Source: Longimicrobiales bacterium (GTDB taxonomy: Bacteria; Gemmatimonadota; Gemmatimonadetes; Longimicrobiales; Gaopeijiaceae). Taken from it: DNA of 64,000 nt. Shown piece by piece: positions 9,044 through 19,043 of this stretch (within the stretch, counting starts at the first letter, position 1; each line of letters opens with the position of its first letter). The stretch covers positions 186,001 through 250,000 of the forward strand of contig JANQDZ010000047.1 of assembly GCA_028278645.1 (NCBI GenBank). The letters are read 5' to 3'. Below the pieces are notes generated by a model. The model saw only the letters and a list, made by a program, of their open reading frames with translations, searched no databases and was not told the origin of the DNA. The position numbers and the translations under genes are program-made.

Positions 9044-11497
9044 CTACTCCGCCTTCAGCGCTCGGACGGGATCGATCCGGCTGGCTCTCCTGGCCGGGAG
9101 GTAGGAAGCGACCAGGGCCACGGCCAGAAGGACGGCCGGCACCGCCCCGAAGGTCATGGGGTCCAGGGCCCCGACCCCAAAAAGGAGGCTTCGTAGCACT
9201 TGGGCCCCGGCGAAGGCCAGAGCCAAACCTACCCCGGCCCCCACCAAAGCGAGGATCATGCCCTCTCGAACCACCTCCCTCACCACCCGCCGGGGCTCGG
9301 CTCCCAGAGACATCCGTATCCCGACCTCACGGCTCTTTCGGGACACCGCGTAGCTGACGATCCCGTATAACCCGATGCTCGCGAGACACAGTGCCACGGT
9401 GGCAAAAAGTGAGGTCAGGATCGTTCCCAACCGAGCCGGGAAAAGCATGATCCCGAGGTGTTCGTCCATCGTTTTGTTCTCCACGACGAGCATCTCCGGG
9501 TCCAACTCCCGCAAGACGCGAAACCCGGTCCGCAGGACGTCTTCCGCCCGGCCCGGCGTCTGGATGACGGCCGTCAGGAAGGAGACGTAGGTCTGGCTGT
9601 AGGCCCGGTAAATGAAGGGTCGGGGGGCCTCGCCGATTGTCCTCACTTTCGTTGTCGCCGCGACGCCCACCACGACCAACTCCTGGCCGCTCTGTCTCCG
9701 GATCACTTTCCCGACCGGGTCTTCGTCAGGCCAGAACCTCTCGGCCATGGCCTCATTGACTATGACCACCCGAGTCCCGTCTTCCGCGTCCGTTTCCTGG
9801 AAATTCCTACCCCTCAGAATAGGAATTCCGGCTGCTTCGAAAAACGCCGCATCTGCTACCGCCTGGTCGATTTCCCAAGCTTGCCTGCCGGGTGGGGGCT
9901 CCACTCCATCGACGTTCACGTCCAGGGTCTGGGTGGACGTGGTGTTCATGTGGATGTTGTTGATGACACCCACCGAGCTCACCTCTGGGGCCTCCCGCAA
10001 CCGGTCCAGGTAGGTCCGAAGGAAGATCCGTCCCTCCTCGCTGTTGTACCGTTCTCCCGAGACAACGAAGGTCAGAAGGGCCGTGGGGTCCGTTCCGAAC
10101 CCGGGATCGACGTCTTTGAAGGATTGAAAACTCCTGAAGAAAAGGCCGGCGCTCACCAGCAGAATCAGGGAGGCGGCCACCTGTCCCGAGACCAGGACAT
10201 TTCGGAGGGTGAACCTCCTGGGACGCCCTCCCCCTGTGCTCTCGTCCTTGAGGGTCGGCGCAACGTCGGGGTTGGTGGATTGTAGGGCCGGGGCCAACCC
10301 GAAAAGGATCCCCGTCACTGCGGTCACACCGAAACCGAAGAGGTAGGCTTTGCCCGTCATGGCCAGGTCGAGGCTCATGCCTCCAGGTAGGGGGAGCTCC
10401 AAACTGGTCAGCGTTTTCAACAGCCAGATTGACACGCCCATACCCAGCACACCTCCCATGGCCGACAGGAGGGTGGTTTCGGTCAGGAGCTGCCGCACCA
10501 GCGTTCCTCGTCGAGCTCCCAAGGCCAAGCGCATTGCGATTTCCTTCTTTCGATCGGTCCCCCGAGCCAGAAGGAATGAGGCCAGGTTGGCACAGGCGAT
10601 GAGGAGCACCACTCCAACCAAGACCAGAGCGAGGACGGAAGAGAGAACGAGAACGCTGTCGAACGCGGGGTTCATGATCACGTCCTCGGACGGCATGGCC
10701 AGGAATCCCCGAGTGTCATCCCAGGTGGCCGGATACGTCTCGCGAAGGTTGGCCGCCAAGCCAGCGAGCGCCACCTGCGCCCCCTCGACGGTGACTCCTT
10801 CTTTCAGACGCCCCTTTGCGAAGTAGGATTGATTGTCCCGGGATTCCAAAGGGTTCCCGGTCCCCTGTTGGATCTGTTGGACCATGTTGATGGGGACGAT
10901 GAAGTCGATGGGTACCCCCGGGATGGTTCCCGGGTAATTCTCCGGTGTCACTCCCACCACGGTGTACCCATGGCCGTTCAGGCGGACCGTCTGGCCCACG
11001 ATTCCCGGATCGCCGGCGTACTCCCTCTGCCAGTACCCGTGGCCCAGCATTACCACAGAATGGCCTCCAGGGGAGACATCGTCCTCGGGAAGGAAGGTCC
11101 GGCCAACCGCCGCGTTCAGCCCGAGAAGCGGAAAGTAGGACCCGCTCACCAATTCCCCGAGGAGGCTTCCCACCCGGTCCCCCTGGTCGACCTGCCCGAA
11201 CGTGAACCCACCCACAGCCACGTCTTCGAAGATCTCGGTGGTCGCTTCCCGTACGTCGAGATAGTCGGGGTAGGAGAGGGGGCTATAAGGGAACACCTCC
11301 TGGGTGAGGTAGATCTCCACGAGATCATCCGAGTCTTGATACGGGAGGTCGGTGAAAAGGAAGTCTTCAACCAGCGCAAAGACGGCGGCGTTCGTGCCGA
11401 TCCCCACGGCCAGGGAAAGAAGGGCGACGGCCGTAAAGGCCGGGCTCCGAACCATCTTCCGGACTGCGTACCGTACGTCTTTGACTAGAGTATCCAT
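9044..11497 (-). CDS. ABC transporter permease, MacB/FtsX type (ADOP family)
   Basis: This 817-residue inner-membrane permease is built as two MacB-like halves. It opens with DVRYAVRKMVRSPAFTAVALLSLAVGIGTN-type sequence (first membrane helix about 20-42). A MacB_PCD periplasmic domain follows (about 45-250). An FtsX core with three helices comes next (about 285-410), with the typical ACANLASFLLARGTDRKKEIAMRLALGA signature. A second periplasmic domain and a second FtsX core (about 690-817, GLYGIVSYAVSRKSREVGIRMSLGA) complete it, ending SRIDPVRALKAE. No ATPase gene is adjacent, so its ATP-binding partner must be encoded elsewhere. ADOP permeases are abundant in Acidobacteria and Gemmatimonadota; substrates are generally unknown. 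It converges with the PPIase gene. Confidence 0.92.
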   Translation of the reverse strand: MDTLVKDVRYAVRKMVRSPAFTAVALLSLAVGIGTNAAVFALVEDFLFTDLPYQDSDDLVEIYLTQEVFPYSPLSYPDYLDVREATTEIFEDVAVGGFTFGQVDQGDRVGSLLGELVSGSYFPLLGLNAAVGRTFLPEDDVSPGGHSVVMLGHGYWQREYAGDPGIVGQTVRLNGHGYTVVGVTPENYPGTIPGVPIDFIVPINMVQQIQQGTGNPLESRDNQSYFAKGRLKEGVTVEGAQVALAGLAANLRETYPATWDDTRGFLAMPSEDVIMNPAFDSVLVLSSVLALVLVGVVLLIACANLASFLLARGTDRKKEIAMRLALGARRGTLVRQLLTETTLLSAMGGVLGMGVSIWLLKTLTSLELPLPGGMSLDLAMTGKAYLFGFGVTAVTGILFGLAPALQSTNPDVAPTLKDESTGGGRPRRFTLRNVLVSGQVAASLILLVSAGLFFRSFQSFKDVDPGFGTDPTALLTFVVSGERYNSEEGRIFLRTYLDRLREAPEVSSVGVINNIHMNTTSTQTLDVNVDGVEPPPGRQAWEIDQAVADAAFFEAAGIPILRGRNFQETDAEDGTRVVIVNEAMAERFWPDEDPVGKVIRRQSGQELVVVGVAATTKVRTIGEAPRPFIYRAYSQTYVSFLTAVIQTPGRAEDVLRTGFRVLRELDPEMLVVENKTMDEHLGIMLFPARLGTILTSLFATVALCLASIGLYGIVSYAVSRKSREVGIRMSLGAEPRRVVREVVREGMILALVGAGVGLALAFAGAQVLRSLLFGVGALDPMTFGAVPAVLLAVALVASYLPARRASRIDPVRALKAE

Positions 11498-11614
11498 GAG
11501 AGCTCGTTCAGGAACGGTCTTCTTTTCTGGCCGGGTTCCGGGAACGGGCCAGTTGGTTTACCCTTACGACGAGTTTTCGACCGCTTCGGGTTTCAGACAA
11601 GCAAGGGGAGTACC

Positions 11615-12061
11615 ATGGACCTGTTGGTTTACCTGGCCGGGGAGATTCATAGCGACTGGCGGAAAGAGATCATCGACGGCGCCGAAGCCGCCGGCTTGCC
11701 GGTGGAGTTCTTGGCTCCCGTGACGGACCACCCGGCATCTGATGACGTGGGAGTCGGAATCCTCGGCCCCGAGGAGAAAGACTTCTGGAAGGATCACAAG
11801 GGAGCCCTTATCAACTCCGTCAGGACCCGGACGGCCATCGAGCGGTGTGATGTGGTGGTGGTGAAATTCGGGGAGAAGTACCGTCAGTGGAATGCTGCTT
11901 TTGATGCCGGCTATACTGCGGCCCTGGGCAAGCAACTCATCGTGATCCATCCGCCGGAATTCACCCACGCCCTCAAGGAGCTGGACGCCGCGGCCCAGGC
12001 AGTGGCAGAAACCCCCGAGCAGGTGGTCAAAATCCTGGAGTACGTAACGGTCAAAGACTGA
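11615..12061 (+). CDS. ytoQ: YtoQ family protein
   Basis: A 148-residue soluble protein that matches the YtoQ family along its length. The N-terminus MDLLVYLAGEIHSDWR, the central FWKDHKGALINSVRTRTAIERCDVVVVKFGEKYRQWNAAFDAGYTAALGK-type segment and the C-terminal QVVKILEYV are family hallmarks. The fold resembles nucleoside 2-deoxyribosyltransferases, and members are listed near them, but no activity is established. A GGGGAG ribosome-binding site precedes ATG 11615. It is divergent from the ADOP permease gene and appears to be transcribed alone. Confidence 0.9.
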   Translation: MDLLVYLAGEIHSDWRKEIIDGAEAAGLPVEFLAPVTDHPASDDVGVGILGPEEKDFWKDHKGALINSVRTRTAIERCDVVVVKFGEKYRQWNAAFDAGYTAALGKQLIVIHPPEFTHALKELDAAAQAVAETPEQVVKILEYVTVKD

Positions 12062-12084
12062 TCGGGGCGGCCTAGGGGGGGCGT

Positions 12085-12582
12085 CTACTTAAACTGGGCC
12101 TCGGACGCCCTCAACTTGTTCATCATGCTTTCCTGCATGGAGTCGGGGTCTCGTGCCTGGGTGACGAAGAGGAGCGTGATGGCACGACGGTCCGATCCTC
12201 CCACGATCACAGTCACGCCATCGTCCATCTCGAATTTGTGACGTTCATGGGGATTTGGATCAGGTTCCGGGAATCCTTCGTTATGCCCCAAGAGGAAGTC
12301 CATGACGTCCTCGGGATGGAGGCGGATGTGCCATTGGGCCTGCCTGGTGAGAAGCCCCATGCTGGCCAAGGCAAAGTGAGCCTCTCGCGGTATGGTGAGG
12401 CTGAAGGGAGGCCAGCCCTCGTCGGCTCGGTCTGAAAAGGACACCGTCAGACCCGCTGCTCCGTCATCGGTTCTGATCAATTCTCTCCCGTCCGGCATAA
12501 AACCGAAGGCGCGGGTCACCATCTGGACGGTCGAGGAGGTCTTGTCGATAAACCTGATCACGCCTTCTCGGATCGGATCCAT
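12085..12582 (-). CDS. Hypothetical cytoplasmic protein
   Basis: A 165-residue protein with no signal peptide and no membrane segment. The sequence has alternating strand-like blocks (TVQMVTRAFGFMPDGRELIRT, AAGLTVSFSDRADEG, DDGVTVIVGGSDRRAITLLFVTQ) and a final helix rich in Met and Glu. I do not recognise the family. ATG 12582 is preceded by AGGGA. It lies 39 nt downstream of the DUF418 gene on the same strand and could be co-transcribed with it. It converges on ytoQ with only 23 nt between them. Confidence 0.7.
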   Translation of the reverse strand: MDPIREGVIRFIDKTSSTVQMVTRAFGFMPDGRELIRTDDGAAGLTVSFSDRADEGWPPFSLTIPREAHFALASMGLLTRQAQWHIRLHPEDVMDFLLGHNEGFPEPDPNPHERHKFEMDDGVTVIVGGSDRRAITLLFVTQARDPDSMQESMMNKLRASEAQFK

Positions 12583-12621
12583 GATTCCCTCAGTCTGTTT
12601 TTTGCTCCGTGCACGTCGCCC

Positions 12622-13842
12622 TCATCTCTTAAGTGGCTGCAACCTCCAATACGTCAGGGACCTCCATAACCATTCAAAAGGACCGAACCGATAACGGGCC
12701 AACCACCACGGTGACCAGAGGAGCTGGACAACCCAGACGGCAAAGACAATGAGGATCTGACCGGTACGCTCGACATGTCCATAGAGGCCGAATCCATGTC
12801 CATAGAAGAGCGTGGTACAAATGAGGGTCTGGGTGAGGTAGTTGGTAAGTGCCATCTGGCCGGGGGCTGCCAGTGCATTGTACAACCGGGTACCAGCTTT
12901 GCTTTGACAAAAAAGCATCATGGCCCCGATCCATCCTAAAGCCACGAACACGCTGCCCCAGTAGTTGAACTGGCTGCCGCCGAAGAAGCCCGTTTCCATG
13001 GCCCAACCCGTAGACTCGCGGAACCAGACTCCGGCCCACACCAAGGGCAGCCCAAGGAACACGGCGGCCAGGATCATCTTCCTGTAGGCCTTTGCCGAGA
13101 GGGCTGCGGAGAATACCCCGAGCTTGTAGAGGCCCATCCCCACCAGCATCATACCTCCCGCCCGCCAGGAAACAGCGAACAGGAAGCTGCTGATCTGCAT
13201 TTGGGCGGCCATGAAGAAGCGGTACTCGTTCTGGGCCGACCATCCCCCGCGGTAAGCTGCCAACTCAGCAGCCACCTGCTCCTCGTCCGGAGACCAGAAC
13301 TTGGTCATGGCAGCAATCTGATCTTCCGGCCAGAAATCCATGGAAAACTGGCCGGCGAGGCTGATGAGGGAGGCCACCGAAATTGAGAGGACACCCAGGA
13401 TGATCAAGGTTTTGGGCTGCCTTTTGCGGAAAAGATAAACCAGGAGCGCGCACATGGCGTAGGAATAGAGGATGTCCCCGGTCCAAATGAGCCAAGCGTG
13501 AGCGATCCCGAACAGGAGCAGGATAAAGGTCCGACGGTAGTGGACACGAGCGGGCTTCCGGCCACTCGCTTCCATCCGATCTGCCATGAGCACGATGCCG
13601 GCACCGAACAGCATGCTGAAGATCGCCATGAATTTCATGTCGAAGAACAGATGGCTGAGGAGCCAAACGACATAGTTCAACCCAGTCAAATCGCCGTAGG
13701 CCGTGGGGTTGAAGTATGCCGGACCAACCATGGAGAAATGCTGGATGTTCATGACCAGGATGCCCAGAACGGCGAAACCTCTGAGGGCATCGAGGGATAG
13801 GATCCGTTCGGACTGAGTGGTCGGGCCGGTCAGCTCGGTCAT
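12622..13842 (-). CDS. DUF418 domain-containing membrane protein (YeiB-like)
   Basis: This 406-residue polytopic inner-membrane protein belongs to the DUF418/YeiB group. The opening RILSLDALRGFAVLGILVMN is the hallmark of this group and of the related heparan-alpha-glucosaminide acyltransferase-like proteins. It is followed by FSMLFGAGIVLMADR, the RRTFILLLFGIAHAWLIW helix and, near the C-terminus, GQMALTNYLTQTLICTTLFYG, the core DUF418 motif. About ten hydrophobic segments are visible. Some relatives are thought to transfer acyl groups across the membrane, but function is not established for this one. It is divergent from the small coiled-coil membrane protein at 13979. Confidence 0.9.
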   Translation of the reverse strand: MTELTGPTTQSERILSLDALRGFAVLGILVMNIQHFSMVGPAYFNPTAYGDLTGLNYVVWLLSHLFFDMKFMAIFSMLFGAGIVLMADRMEASGRKPARVHYRRTFILLLFGIAHAWLIWTGDILYSYAMCALLVYLFRKRQPKTLIILGVLSISVASLISLAGQFSMDFWPEDQIAAMTKFWSPDEEQVAAELAAYRGGWSAQNEYRFFMAAQMQISSFLFAVSWRAGGMMLVGMGLYKLGVFSAALSAKAYRKMILAAVFLGLPLVWAGVWFRESTGWAMETGFFGGSQFNYWGSVFVALGWIGAMMLFCQSKAGTRLYNALAAPGQMALTNYLTQTLICTTLFYGHGFGLYGHVERTGQILIVFAVWVVQLLWSPWWLARYRFGPFEWLWRSLTYWRLQPLKR

Positions 13843-13978
13843 GGGATTACCCTGGCTGTTGGGGAAGCCCGCAGCCTGTGGGACTGCGAAGAAAAGAATA
13901 GCTGGAAGCTCTCTCTTCGGCTACGTAGCTTACCCGAAGGGCCTTCAGATCCCCCCTTCTCCGCGGGAGTTGGTCATT

Positions 13979-14257
13979 ATGGAGTGGTGGCAGATTCAAG
14001 AGCTCATGATCACGAGCGCGGTCATCGTGGGAGTATTGGTGCCGGTGTTTGGCCTCACCTACCGATTCCTGACCAAGACCGCCCGCCGTAACCAGAAAAG
14101 AATCCAGGGTGACCGGGACCGGTCAGTGGAATTGGCCCGGGACCAGCGCCTGGACAACATGGAACGTCAGCTGGAGGAGCTCGAAACATCGGTCCGGAGA
14201 ATCGTGGACGTGGTCGAGTTCGAGAGGCAGCTCAAGTCGGGGAAAAACTCAGACTGA
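13979..14257 (+). CDS. Small membrane-anchored coiled-coil protein
   Basis: A 92-residue protein with one N-terminal membrane segment (residues about 8-30, LMITSAVIVGVLVPVFGLTY). A long charged helix follows (about 35-85, rich in Arg, Glu and Gln, with QRLDNMERQLEELETSVRRI) that looks like a coiled coil. I set the start at ATG 13979, where the hydrophobic segment begins. The in-frame extension upstream, antisense to the DUF418 leader, has no protein-like features. The layout resembles small membrane proteins found beside many regulators, but no function can be assigned. Confidence 0.65.
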   Translation: MEWWQIQELMITSAVIVGVLVPVFGLTYRFLTKTARRNQKRIQGDRDRSVELARDQRLDNMERQLEELETSVRRIVDVVEFERQLKSGKNSD

Positions 14258-14309
14258 GTCCTGCCCGCGCCTGTCATAAGACTCCACCGAGGATCCCGTT
14301 GAAGACTCC

Positions 14310-16205
14310 CTAGAAAACCCCTTCCTTCTCGTACCGCACGATCCCGTCCGACATCGTCAGGAGCACACGGTCCTTCATCTCGAACAGGAGTTCGGGATTC
14401 TCCTCAAGTAGGCGGATGTCCTCCAGTTCCAGCACTACGAGGTCTGCCACCTTCCCTGCCTCCAGGCTTCCTCTGGTGTCCTCGTCGTAGGTCAGGAAGG
14501 CGCCGTTGATCGTATAGGACCGGAGAGCGTCCTCGATGCCGATGGTCTCATCCGGGCCATAAACCTCTCCGTCTGCCTGGGACTTCCGGGTTGTAAGGGC
14601 ATACATCCCGATCCAAGGGTCATGGCTGGTGACAGGGTAGTCAGAGCCGGAGTTGATCATGACCCCTGCGTCGATATAGGAACGGAACGGTTTGGTACGG
14701 GCAAATCGCTCCGGACCCAGGTTTGTCAGGAATGCCGATCCTTCCTGCCAGTTGAAGACCGGGTTCAGGGAGGCGATGATGCCGTAGCTGGCCATGTCCT
14801 CCAGGACCCGGGTCTCGGTCTCGATGGGGAGGTACGCATGTATGAGGCTCCAGCGGAGGTCTGCCTCAGGCCTTTCCGCCCTGATCTCGTCCATAATCTC
14901 CATGTAGAGGTCCACCGTTTGGCGCATGGCCATGTCGCCGCAGGTGTGGGTATGGAGGTCCCATCCGAACTCCTGGGAAGCCACCCTGAACTGAGCTTCG
15001 CGCGCGTCGTTGTCAGCCTCCACGGGGATGCCGAGGTTGAGCTCGCCTTCGTATTCCTCCCAGCTGGAAAAAGACTCGGACAACCAGGCGCTTCGGGTTC
15101 CGGCGCCACCGTCGGCGTAGAACTTCGTGCCCCTCCAGCGCAACCAGGAGTCTCCAAGGTTGTTGACCATAATCCCGTCGAGGTGGCTCCTGATCTCAGG
15201 TAGGCTTTCGTTGAAGAAGGTCCCTTCATAAACAGCAGGGATCCTCAAACCCGCCATGAGATCCCGGTTCACCGCCTCCTGGTACACCCGCATGTTGTGG
15301 CCGAATCGGGACGACGGATCCACGATGCTGGTGACACCCAGTGAGAGCATTTCCAAGGCCCCGAGGTGCACACTCCGGACGTCGATCTCGAAGGGGTCCA
15401 TTTCGCCGGGGGTACCCACAAGCCGGGCACCTCCGCCGGATCCGGGGAAGCTCCCGGGGCCGGTCACCAGGCGCGAGGCCCGGGAGCCCACGAACGCTCC
15501 AGTCGGAATGGAAACCTCCCGTTCCTGACCGTCGATGTCCAGCGTCCGGGTCGCTCGAAAGATCTTGTCTTCGAAGGTCAGGTGGGGCGGATCCTCCAGC
15601 CACCAACTGGGCCAGGTGGAGGGATCGTTGTCATCGATGCCCATCATCTCAAAGACCAGAGAATTCACGGCTACACCCCGGTAGACCCTATTCAACATGA
15701 CCGGGTTCTCCGGCGTCACCTCGTCCAGCTGCCAGCGAGTAACCATCCCCGGGTACTTGTACTGGTCCCATCGGTTTCCGATGAGCCATTCTCCAGGCTG
15801 GGCTTTGAGCCGCTCTTTTAATGCGACGATCTCCTCCACGATCTCTTCAGCGGTCATGGCGAAGGTGAGCTCGGCCTCGTAGTTCACGTCGTGGCCCAGG
15901 CTCAGGAAGTGGATATGAGAGTCCTGTAGGCCGGGGATGACGGTTTGTCCCTCGAGATCCACTACCTGGGTAGCCGGGCCCTGGAGATTTCCCACCTCTC
16001 GAGCAGACCCAACGGCTATGATCCGGCCGTCATTCACCGCGAGCGCTTCGGCGATTGAAAAGTCCTCGTCGACCGTGACAACCTGCCCCCCGGTGAAGAT
16101 CCAATCGGCCTGGGTACCAGGAGGGGTCGCGGGACTGCAGGAGGAGAGAATGAGGGGCGCAGCGGATAGAAGCAGCTTGAGAGCCGGGACTCCGAGATCC
16201 TTCAT
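14310..16205 (-). CDS. Exported amidohydrolase family lipoprotein (YtcJ-like)
   Basis: This 631-residue metal-dependent hydrolase is of the amidohydrolase-3/YtcJ type. It begins with a lipoprotein signal (MKDLGVPALKLLLSAAPLIL then the lipobox LSSC), so it is probably anchored in the envelope. The catalytic barrel shows the metal-binding HxH in GLQDSHIHF (about residue 100). Later come DLHTHTCGD and an Asp-bearing block NSGSDYPVTSHDPWIGM, and the C-terminal composite beta-domain is complete (SLEAGKVADLVVLE). The start ATG 16205 has GGAGG at 6 nt; a longer frame to 16268 adds 21 residues before the signal and is disfavoured. Its substrate is unknown. It is divergent from the M14 peptidase gene. 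Confidence 0.88.
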   Translation of the reverse strand: MKDLGVPALKLLLSAAPLILSSCSPATPPGTQADWIFTGGQVVTVDEDFSIAEALAVNDGRIIAVGSAREVGNLQGPATQVVDLEGQTVIPGLQDSHIHFLSLGHDVNYEAELTFAMTAEEIVEEIVALKERLKAQPGEWLIGNRWDQYKYPGMVTRWQLDEVTPENPVMLNRVYRGVAVNSLVFEMMGIDDNDPSTWPSWWLEDPPHLTFEDKIFRATRTLDIDGQEREVSIPTGAFVGSRASRLVTGPGSFPGSGGGARLVGTPGEMDPFEIDVRSVHLGALEMLSLGVTSIVDPSSRFGHNMRVYQEAVNRDLMAGLRIPAVYEGTFFNESLPEIRSHLDGIMVNNLGDSWLRWRGTKFYADGGAGTRSAWLSESFSSWEEYEGELNLGIPVEADNDAREAQFRVASQEFGWDLHTHTCGDMAMRQTVDLYMEIMDEIRAERPEADLRWSLIHAYLPIETETRVLEDMASYGIIASLNPVFNWQEGSAFLTNLGPERFARTKPFRSYIDAGVMINSGSDYPVTSHDPWIGMYALTTRKSQADGEVYGPDETIGIEDALRSYTINGAFLTYDEDTRGSLEAGKVADLVVLELEDIRLLEENPELLFEMKDRVLLTMSDGIVRYEKEGVF

Positions 16206-16374
16206 GCCAACCTCCAGAGGAAGGGGTCCGTTTCGGAGAAATGTAGGGTGGTTAACGGTTACGGGCACTGTGCTTCGAATCCGAACCCCTCCCCGTTCTC
16301 ATCTCCCTTGCCGGGGTCGCCCCCTCGCATCTAGGCTGTCCCTATCCGAGACACGACCACATTCGGAGGGAGCC

Positions 16375-18984
16375 ATGAATCCGCGAAGAGCCGTCCCCTC
16401 ATTCGTCCTCTGTTTTCTCTTTTCCACTTTTCTTCTCCCAGGCAGCCTCCCGGGCCAGGAGATCCCGTCCCCTGAGGAGTTCTTCGGATTCCAGATGGGA
16501 GCAGACCGGAAACTCGCACACTGGGATCAGCTGCTGGAATACTACGACCTCCTGAATGAGCGGAGTGACCGCATTCATGTGGTGAACATGGGTGAGAGCA
16601 CCCTCGGAAACACCTTCCTCTCCATTTTTATTTCCTCTCCGGAGAACCTGGCGCGCCTGGAAGAATACAAGCGCATGAACGCCATTCTTCAGGATCCTCG
16701 AGGCCACTCCCAGGCCGAGATCGATGGAGCCATCGAGAACGGTAAGGTCGTGTTCGTGCAGACTTATGGGCTGCACTCCTCCGAAGTGGCGGCGAGTCAG
16801 GGCATCGCGGAGATCACTTATGAGTTCGCGACCCGGAACGACGAGGAGATTCGCGAGATTCTCGACAACACCATCGCGATCATGATCCCCTGCTTAAACC
16901 CTGACGGGGAGATCATGATCACCGAATGGTATAATCGGTGGGTGGGGACCGAGTACGAAGGAGCCGGCCTCCCCTACCTCTACCACCACTACATCGGCCA
17001 CGACAACAACCGGGACGCCTTCATGACGGCCACGGTGGAGTCGGAGTACGGTGCCGAGATCCTATTCCGTGAGTGGATTCCCCAGGGCTACATCGATCAT
17101 CACCAGATGGGTTCCTACACGGCGCGAATGGCCATTCCACCCTATGCCGAGCCAATCCGCCCTGAGGCCGATCCCTTGGTTTGGCGGGAGATGTCGTGGT
17201 ATGGGGCCCACATCGGATACAAGATGGACGAGGCGGATTTGAAGGGCGCCATCGGGGCTGCCATATACTCGGGCTGGGGTCACTTCGGCTTCCACTGGAT
17301 CACGCCCTTCCACAACATCGCGGGAATGTTGACCGAGGGAGCCAGCGCTCGCCTGGCAACCCCTATCTATATCCATCCGGATCAACTGAGAGGGTCCCGC
17401 CAGTTCCCAGAGTATGCCGAGCAGACGACGTTTCCCAACCCGTGGCCCGGAGGTTGGTGGCATGTCCGGGACATCGTGGAGATGCAGAAGGTGGCGACCT
17501 ATGCACCGCTGGAGATCGCGGCAAAGAACCGGAAAACCGTACTCCGAAATGCCTATAACAAGTCCAGTCGCCAGATCCAGCGAGGCCTGGAGGGTGAGAT
17601 CAAAGCCTTCGTGATCCCGGCCCAACAACACGATCCCCTCACGATGCAGAAGCTCGTGAACAAACTCCTGGGGCAGGGAGTGACCGTGGAGCAGGCTTCG
17701 GATCAGTTCATCCACGAAGGTCGGGTGTACGGTGCTGGTAGCTATGTGGTCTCGATGGCCCAGCCCAAGCGTGGCCTGATTCGATGGGCGCTGGGCCAGA
17801 CCTATTATCCCGATAACAGCTTCACCCGCGATTCAGACGGGGACCCCATCCGCCCTTACGACCTCTCGACCGACAACTTCGCCGAGTTCATGGGAATCAA
17901 GGCCGAGGCCGTGAAGACACCCATTGAGGTTCCGTTGCGTAGGGTGACGGCCTGGTTGGATCCGAGGGGCGAGGTCATGGCGGGGGCGAGCGGATATCTC
18001 CTGGATGGAAGACTCAATGATGCCTTCCATGCCGTGAACCTCCTTTTCGATGCCGGGGCGTCGGTTCGACGGGTGGCCCATGGGGGCGAAGGAACCAAAG
18101 CAGGTGATTTCATTGTCGAGGCGGGTGTCTCGCCTTCAGTGGTTTCCGACATCGCGGGCGAGACCGGAGTGGATTTCGAACCCCTCACCGGAGAGGTCCC
18201 GGCTGCCAGCTATCCGCTGGAGAAACAACGTATTGGGATGTACCACCGATACCTCGGTGGCAGTATGGATGAAGGATGGACTAGGCTCCTCCTGGAAAAC
18301 TTCGGGTTCGAGTATACGAAGATGCTGGATGAGCACATCCTGGCCGGGGATCTTTCGGAGGAGTACGACGTGATCGTCCTGGCGGCGGACTCCAAAGGGA
18401 TGATGACAGGCATTTCTGGTGGCGGTGGAGGGTACGGCCGGGGAGCGGACCGTAGTTCGATTCCCCCGGAGTATCGTTCAGGGTTCGGGCAGGAGGGTAT
18501 CGATGCCCTTCACGCCTTCGTTCGTGACGGGGGAACCCTCGTCACTTTCGCCCAAGCCGGGGATCTTGCCATCGATGAGTTCGGGTTACCGGTCCGAAAC
18601 GCCGTGGCAGGGATGTGGGGAAACGAGTTCTGGTCCCCCGGCTCCACCCTGAAGGTCGACGTGAACAACCAGAACCCCTACGCCTTCGGAATGCCGGAGG
18701 ATGCCCTGGCCCTCTTCCTGGCCCAAGGACAGGTCTACGAGACCATTTCTGGCCCGGCAAGCGCCGGGGTGAATCGGATCGTCACCTACAAAGACCGGGA
18801 TATCCTTCAGAGCGGGTGGCTCCTGGGCGAAGAGGCCATATCCAACAAGGCCGCGGTCGTCTCGGTGGAGCACGGCGAGGGCACAGTCGTTCTCATCGGG
18901 TTCCGGGCACAACACCGGACGCAAACACACGGCACCTTCAAGTTGTTCTTTAACGCCTTGATGGACGTTCCGGAGGGGCACTGA
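16375..18984 (+). CDS. Exported M14 family zinc carboxypeptidase
   Basis: This 869-residue exported protein has a signal peptide (about residues 1-27, cut near PGQ). An M14 carboxypeptidase domain covers about 45-400. The zinc-binding His and Glu appear in YGLHSSEVAAS, followed by CLNPDGEI and IDHHQMGS, which hold further conserved polar residues. The C-terminal part (about 640-869) looks like a class-I glutamine-amidotransferase-like fold: EYDVIVLAADSKG, IDALHAFVRDGGTLVTFAQAGD and GTVVLIGFRAQHRTQTHGT. This domain order is common in secreted M14 proteins of related phyla. ATG 16375 has GGAGGG 5 nt upstream; the long in-frame extension is antisense to the amidohydrolase. It probably trims peptides outside the cytoplasm. 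The ggt gene follows 59 nt later. Confidence 0.9.
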   Translation: MNPRRAVPSFVLCFLFSTFLLPGSLPGQEIPSPEEFFGFQMGADRKLAHWDQLLEYYDLLNERSDRIHVVNMGESTLGNTFLSIFISSPENLARLEEYKRMNAILQDPRGHSQAEIDGAIENGKVVFVQTYGLHSSEVAASQGIAEITYEFATRNDEEIREILDNTIAIMIPCLNPDGEIMITEWYNRWVGTEYEGAGLPYLYHHYIGHDNNRDAFMTATVESEYGAEILFREWIPQGYIDHHQMGSYTARMAIPPYAEPIRPEADPLVWREMSWYGAHIGYKMDEADLKGAIGAAIYSGWGHFGFHWITPFHNIAGMLTEGASARLATPIYIHPDQLRGSRQFPEYAEQTTFPNPWPGGWWHVRDIVEMQKVATYAPLEIAAKNRKTVLRNAYNKSSRQIQRGLEGEIKAFVIPAQQHDPLTMQKLVNKLLGQGVTVEQASDQFIHEGRVYGAGSYVVSMAQPKRGLIRWALGQTYYPDNSFTRDSDGDPIRPYDLSTDNFAEFMGIKAEAVKTPIEVPLRRVTAWLDPRGEVMAGASGYLLDGRLNDAFHAVNLLFDAGASVRRVAHGGEGTKAGDFIVEAGVSPSVVSDIAGETGVDFEPLTGEVPAASYPLEKQRIGMYHRYLGGSMDEGWTRLLLENFGFEYTKMLDEHILAGDLSEEYDVIVLAADSKGMMTGISGGGGGYGRGADRSSIPPEYRSGFGQEGIDALHAFVRDGGTLVTFAQAGDLAIDEFGLPVRNAVAGMWGNEFWSPGSTLKVDVNNQNPYAFGMPEDALALFLAQGQVYETISGPASAGVNRIVTYKDRDILQSGWLLGEEAISNKAAVVSVEHGEGTVVLIGFRAQHRTQTHGTFKLFFNALMDVPEGH

Positions 18985-19043
18985 GAGTCCCCAGGGGACC
19001 GAGTTCTTTGAGTTTTGGACGGATGAGGCACAAAAGAGGAATC

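Noticed and set aside
15937-16374. N-terminal extension of the M14 peptidase frame
   Set aside because: The extra 146 codons are antisense to the amidohydrolase and lack protein character; ATG 16375 has a strong GGAGGG and begins a signal peptide.
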